From assembly GCA_026874595.1 (NCBI GenBank), contig CM049313.1, forward strand, positions 51,511,659 to 51,575,658: a stretch of DNA of 64,000 nucleotides, read 5' to 3'. The translations under genes and the position numbers were made by a program. Below are positions 59,601-64,000 of the stretch, one piece after another (the stretch's first letter is position 1; each line of letters starts with the position of its first letter). This stretch comes from Sipunculus nudus (lineage: Eukaryota; Annelida; Sipuncula; Golfingiida; Sipunculidae). Under the pieces are notes generated by a model that did no database searches, was not told the DNA's origin, and saw nothing but the letters and a program-made list of their open reading frames with translations.

Positions 59601-59842
59601 ATCGACCTTCTGTATAGCCTTAGGTTTGTCATGTATGCATATCCCACTTCGTGTCCTTTGCCCATAAAACTGACATTATGCTTCCGTAATAATTAGCAGT
59701 TGTATTTACAATAAGTGTCTATTCTTCCTTCATCATGAAGCCCGATAGTAAAAAGATCCCGATGAAGTACTCGTCAGCTGACAGCCAGCACCATGTGCGC
59801 TTGTTTATTGACAGAGCCAAGCAGGGGCTTTCCCGGGATTGG
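56620..59842. other. AT-rich region, no gene recognised
   Basis: 3.2 kb without tandem repeats, recognisable transposons or convincing open frames. It is noticeably cleaner than the rest of the window, so it may be intron or 3' region of a gene outside the window. Confidence 0.4.
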
Positions 59843-59919
59843 CCAATGAGAAAATTGAGTAAATCTGGCCAATCAGCGAAAGCCTTTTATTCCCCATCCA
59901 CAGGCTCAATCGGAGCCTG
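59843..59919. promoter_or_regulatory. CCAAT-box cluster, candidate promoter
   Basis: Two NF-Y-type boxes, CCAATGAG (59843-59850, within the palindrome ATTGGCCAAT) and CCAATCAG (59869-59876), are 26 bp apart in a locally GC-richer stretch. CAGGCTC...GAGCCTG (59901-59919), a 7-bp perfect hairpin, follows. No TATA box or transcript is identifiable, so this is weak evidence. Confidence 0.3.
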
Positions 59920-61197
59920 TAGGAGAGGCTAGGAGTACAATGGGCATCAGCTTAAAAAATATACTCGGTGGCTGCAAAGCTTATCCCTTTGATGCTGGAC
60001 CTCGATCCCAGAAGTTACTCCATCTGATTGTATCTCCAAGGTCAAGCGCTGAAATGGATCTATGTTCACCAGTTTACATGGGAATTACCATCTAAACTAT
60101 ATAGTTAACTTGGAAATTCTCATCTCCACGAGTTGAGTTTTAAACTCAACTGGATACCCATGTACACCGTGACATATACAAAATTTATAAAATACAAAAT
60201 ATAAATAACCAGTCACCACGAATTAGAAACCACAAACTAATCCCTGATAATCTCTGTATTATTAAGACGAAATAAGAGATTTGAAAACAATCGAAAAGCT
60301 TGAAAAGCAAGAATTGTTAGGGTTAACCGGATTATATTTTTGTGCCAAACAAAGTTTGACATTCGCCTGACCTAACTGATATGCTTAATTTATATCAAAT
60401 GATCAAATAACTGGGTGTTGGTCATTGAACCGGTCAGTGGGTTAGCTTTATTGGCACAATCAAGATACCCAAAAGCAAAAAGGTGGTACAAAAAAAATAT
60501 AATAATCTTTATTATATTAAGAGCGCAATATATATAATGAAGCCACAAAATCCTGCTTTCCAATACTAGTATATATTTCATTAAAATTAGGGGCATCTCG
60601 GTGGGTGTAAATCTATATCGGCTCATTGCTCATACCTTATAACAATATGAATAATAATTATAAATAATATGAATAAAAAATAAACAATGACCAGGAATTT
60701 GGCATTTTTCTCAAACATTTCAGATTATGATTAAGCTATATGTGATAATGTTAACTTCTAAAAAAATTAATCAAATTTAAATTTCTGACTTACTTCTTTA
60801 TTATGTAATAACCATGCCTGGTTGAAGTGCTCTGGGAGGCGTTCTTTAAAACTTCAATTATTGAATAGTTCCCATTCTTTGAAATCAAGAACGTTTGACA
60901 CTGTGCATACTGCTCAAACAAATCTTCTCTAAAATTAAGTTCATTATCATTGGCAAGTTTCACTGAGTGAACAACTGACGGTAGCTTTGTCATCCCCTTT
61001 CAACTCGTATACCTCAATAGTTATTCAGTATAAGTAGTAATTAATTAATAATGGTGCCCCCCCCCCCCCCCGTGTGGGTTGCCTCAAATCTTAGCAGATC
61101 TGTTATTTATTCTTGACAAAATACATGCAATTATTACCTTTAAAACATCTTAAGACTTATGAAAAGATAGGCCTTTATATTTTTTCTGCAAAATCCA

Positions 61198-61200
<3 letters not shown>

Positions 61201-61269
<69 letters not shown>
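61201..61269. repeat. (AT)n microsatellite
   Basis: About 34 AT dinucleotides with a single ATACAT interruption. Confidence 0.95.
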
Positions 61270-61309
61270 GGTATAAGTTAAGCTGACCATTTTGCAAAAT
61301 AGAGCACAC

Positions 61310-61512
61310 AGATCAAAATTAGGTTGTTACACGATTTGCCTAAAACACTCCAGGCAAATTGTGTAATAATGATCACCAAATTTCATAAATAACACGTAAT
61401 GCCTGTAAATTTTAGTCATTTCATGAAATGCTGAGTGAATCAGTCATTTCCTTTAATGCCTGAACCTTTTAGTCGTTTAACGTAATGCCTGATTACACAG
61501 TTAACATGTAAC
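61310..61512 (-). repeat. TAATGCCTG/AGTCATTTC short tandem repeat element
   Basis: Variants of TAATGCCTG...TTTTAGTC(A/G)TTT recur about every 35 bp, ending TAATGCCTGATTACACAG. The minus strand matches 51672-51830, so this is an interspersed family. Confidence 0.6.
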
Positions 61513-62095
61513 GATTTTATATATATAAAATTGCTCATCACAAGTGTTAGTATTCATAACGTTTTGACCAATACCCAGCATGTTGATCCCATGACTTGTA
61601 TGTCAGTGTTAGTTACAAGTATCGCCACTTATGTTGACTTGAGTCAAAATGATCTTTTTCATTTCTTCTTACTCAAGTCAGGAAATAAAAAAAGATAGCT
61701 TTTATGTGAGGGATAGTGTATATTTGCTTATTTTTGTATTTCATTTTTGATTTTACCTATACGATTTGTAATGTGCTTTACCAAACATTGATCAAACATG
61801 TATCATGTGACTTATAATTAAGTCATGTGACTTATATACGAGTATATAAACTACAGATGGCGCCATTTATATATGTTTACCTATCTTCTGCGAGCAAAAC
61901 CGGTACATTTCCATTTTTTTCTGAATGGTAAGAAAATTTAATCTATATGTAGCTTACCGATTATAATGAACAAGAGCTGAAATGGTATTTCTTAGTTTCA
62001 CTCTCTATTGTTCCATCATTATTCACGATTATGAACAATGCAAAAAATAAGACTTTTTTTCTTTTTGTGAATGACAGACTGCAATTATCAGTGTG

Positions 62096-62255
62096 ATATA
62101 TATCAAGGCACAATTCGTAATCGCTAGACCTGGGATGTTCAGACGTTGTGTATACAGGTTCTCTTAAACTCTCCTTAGTCCATGAGAATTAGGTCACTGA
62201 CCAATATAGATTCAGCTAGCTGAGCATTATGACCAGCGGGGCACTTAGTAAAGTT
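62096..62255 (+). repeat. Remnant of the 337-bp repeat family
   Basis: AAGGCACAATTCGTAATCGC, GAGAATTAGGTCACTG and a terminal GCTGAGCATTATGACCAGCG followed by GGGCACTTAG match the head, middle and tail of the family at 9920-13020, at low identity. Confidence 0.6.
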
Positions 62256-64000
62256 AAACATTTAAAGTCAACAGAAGAGGTAACAGGTTATAATGTATTT
62301 AATATATAGAATATGTTTACTTATGTAAACATGTACTCTGGTGCAAGTACATAGCCCAAGGCGAACCATGTATGTCTTCCAATCCGGTAAAGTTGGTTGA
62401 CACTGGACTGCTAGGGTTTTGTTTGAAACATAATCCCTGAACTCCTGAGTCAAAGCAGATTAGAATTTAATTAGATTTGTTCAACTTCAACAACTGATTT
62501 TATTAATTTGGGCTTATCACTATCATTTACTGGACTTTGTATTAACATAAAACCGGAACAGGATGAGTTATTGCACTTACTGGCTATATAGCAAACTGGT
62601 ATTTATTCTCGTTGAAACACTGTTTGCCCCACGATTCAAATAAACATCTGTTTTCCGTTATAGAAAATAATATTTATTTAGAAATCTCTCTCCTGTCAGA
62701 AATATTAACAGTATAAAACTTAGGCACCTCAGAATGAATAACTTACAGCTCTGGTTCACAATTAGTCCTGACACAAAGGCAAACTGCAATATCTATCATT
62801 TATTTATGGTGCCACCTAAGCAAAATGTTGTAGGTACATTTACTGCTCTTGCCTTGATTTTATATGTTAATTTTGTTGGAAATATTTACATTGAAATATT
62901 TCAGCAGACAACATAGCCCTCTCTCAGCCGAATGCTCTTTTATATTTCGTGTAAGAAAGCGAGTTTGGCAAGAAGTGCAGATACGGCGGCCTAGTTTGTA
63001 AGATATCACAAGTGACTTAGGCACCAATATAACAAAACCATACAAATAAAAATATACTGCTTAAAATGACTTGTCGCCCTTTTCTTTTTTTTTCAACCGG
63101 AGACATGCAAAAAAGCATATATTCAAACAACTAGCCGAGTACCCGTGCCTGCATACATGTCATGTGTGACATTCGGCTGCCACATCCGAGTTTTAGTCTA
63201 TACATCGACCCCCAACAGCAGCCACGTGGAATAATTGGGAGGATTAACCAATCAGGATTCAATAAATTCGCTGGTATGCGACACAAAAGTACTCAAAAAC
63301 ATCAACCAGGCATTAATTTTTTTCTGCGGACAGTTGGTGGCAATAGGACATGTATCGGCTAATTGAAGAACGGAATAACACTTTTCTATGACCACGCCCA
63401 AATCAATGAATTGTAGGTGAGTGCCAGACATGTTGTTTTTTTTCAGCTACAAGACTTCAGACTTTATTAATAAAGTCCACGGTTGGTCTGGTCACGGTTG
63501 GTCTTATCAGATATACACTTTTTTTTTTTAAATTAGCTAAAATTATAGAAATGGCTATGATGCAGGGTGAAGAAAAGTAATCATATCTTTAGAATTTGGA
63601 AAGCTATATACATGAATGACACATTAGATGAAAGCCATAAATGTCTTCTATCAACTTACATCAAACTTGTTTCAAAACAGGCATTATATAAGATGTTATA
63701 ACTAAATATTATTTATATATAACTGTGTCTCGCAAAATTGCAATTTTGGTGCAAGTACATTTCAAAACAGGCTGATATTTTACAGAAAGCTACCACTTTC
63801 ATACTGCTATCAGGCATTTTTATTATCTACACACATATACACCTTTCAAAAAAACATTGATAGCAATTGTCACCTGTTTGGTACCGATGAACCCTCTGGC
63901 TGATATACTATACATGCCCCTAGTGAAAACTACTTTGACTTTATTTCTCAATTGAGTATTCTAAGTAAAATAGATCAGTAATGTGTAATTCTTAGAGGCA
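62256..64000. other. AT-rich region at the window end, no gene recognised
   Basis: No domain-bearing frame. A CCAATCAG box lies at about 63249 in isolation. Confidence 0.4.

Overview
The window is animal nuclear DNA. It has AT-rich non-coding sequence, GT-AG introns with pyrimidine-rich acceptors, and many short transposons and microsatellites. The repeat types (a tRNA-derived SINE with a 3' tail, 337-bp tandem arrays ending in a CCCATGGG palindrome, short inverted-repeat elements, a decayed Ty3/Gypsy element) suggest a marine invertebrate, probably a lophotrochozoan and perhaps a bivalve mollusc. That placement is inference; no species-diagnostic gene is present.

The only host genes I can support are three copies of a FAXC-like gene (failed axon connections homolog; metaxin-like/GST-fold membrane protein). 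Copy 1 (544-5957, +) has five coding exons that join in frame to 298 codons. Copy 3 (36020-32086, -) has five exons with exactly the same sizes for exons 2-5 and the same phases, giving 293 codons. Copy 2 (21583-24395, +) lies between them and is a pseudogene: its first exon has two in-frame stops and a small deletion, the exon-2 donor is lost, and exons 3-5 were not found. In all three an acceptor AG sits just upstream of the ATG, so each gene has or had a non-coding 5' exon that I could not locate. Between copies 1 and 3, exons 2 and 5 are highly conserved while exons 3 and 4 have diverged strongly.

Region by region: 73-369 is a TA-flanked MITE; 9557-9772 a SINE; 9920-13020 a roughly 337-bp tandem array with a palindromic end; 13202-13616 a tRNA-like repeat. 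13621-21322 is a minus-strand Ty3/Gypsy LTR retrotransposon with matching LTRs and a 4-bp target duplication. Its gag, protease, RT, RNase H and integrase are broken by three nonsense codons and several frameshifts. It retains a textbook -1 frameshift signal between gag and pol, and its pol tail encodes two C2H2-type zinc fingers. 22500-23610 is a second array of the 337-bp family, inside the pseudogene intron. 26900-28270 is a two-copy tandem duplication of about 0.68 kb. 30083-30605 is a long-TIR element.

From 36536 to about 48890 (with a remnant to 49333) lies a 12-kb minisatellite. Its base unit is 23 bp, organised into higher-order repeats of about 2.34 kb and, at the far end, a 164-bp composite repeat. 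It is interrupted by a 216-bp MITE with a clean 5-bp target duplication. 50893-53419 holds two LTR-like sequences in opposite orientation. 53762-53981 is a second copy of the SINE, and 55960-56611 a hAT-like element full of GGACTTGGACTC-type hexamers. The rest, to 64000, is AT-rich sequence without a recognisable gene; a small CCAAT-box cluster at 59843-59873 is the only promoter-like feature there.

Long open frames inside the minisatellite and the dinucleotide repeats are by-products of repeat periodicity and are not annotated as genes.
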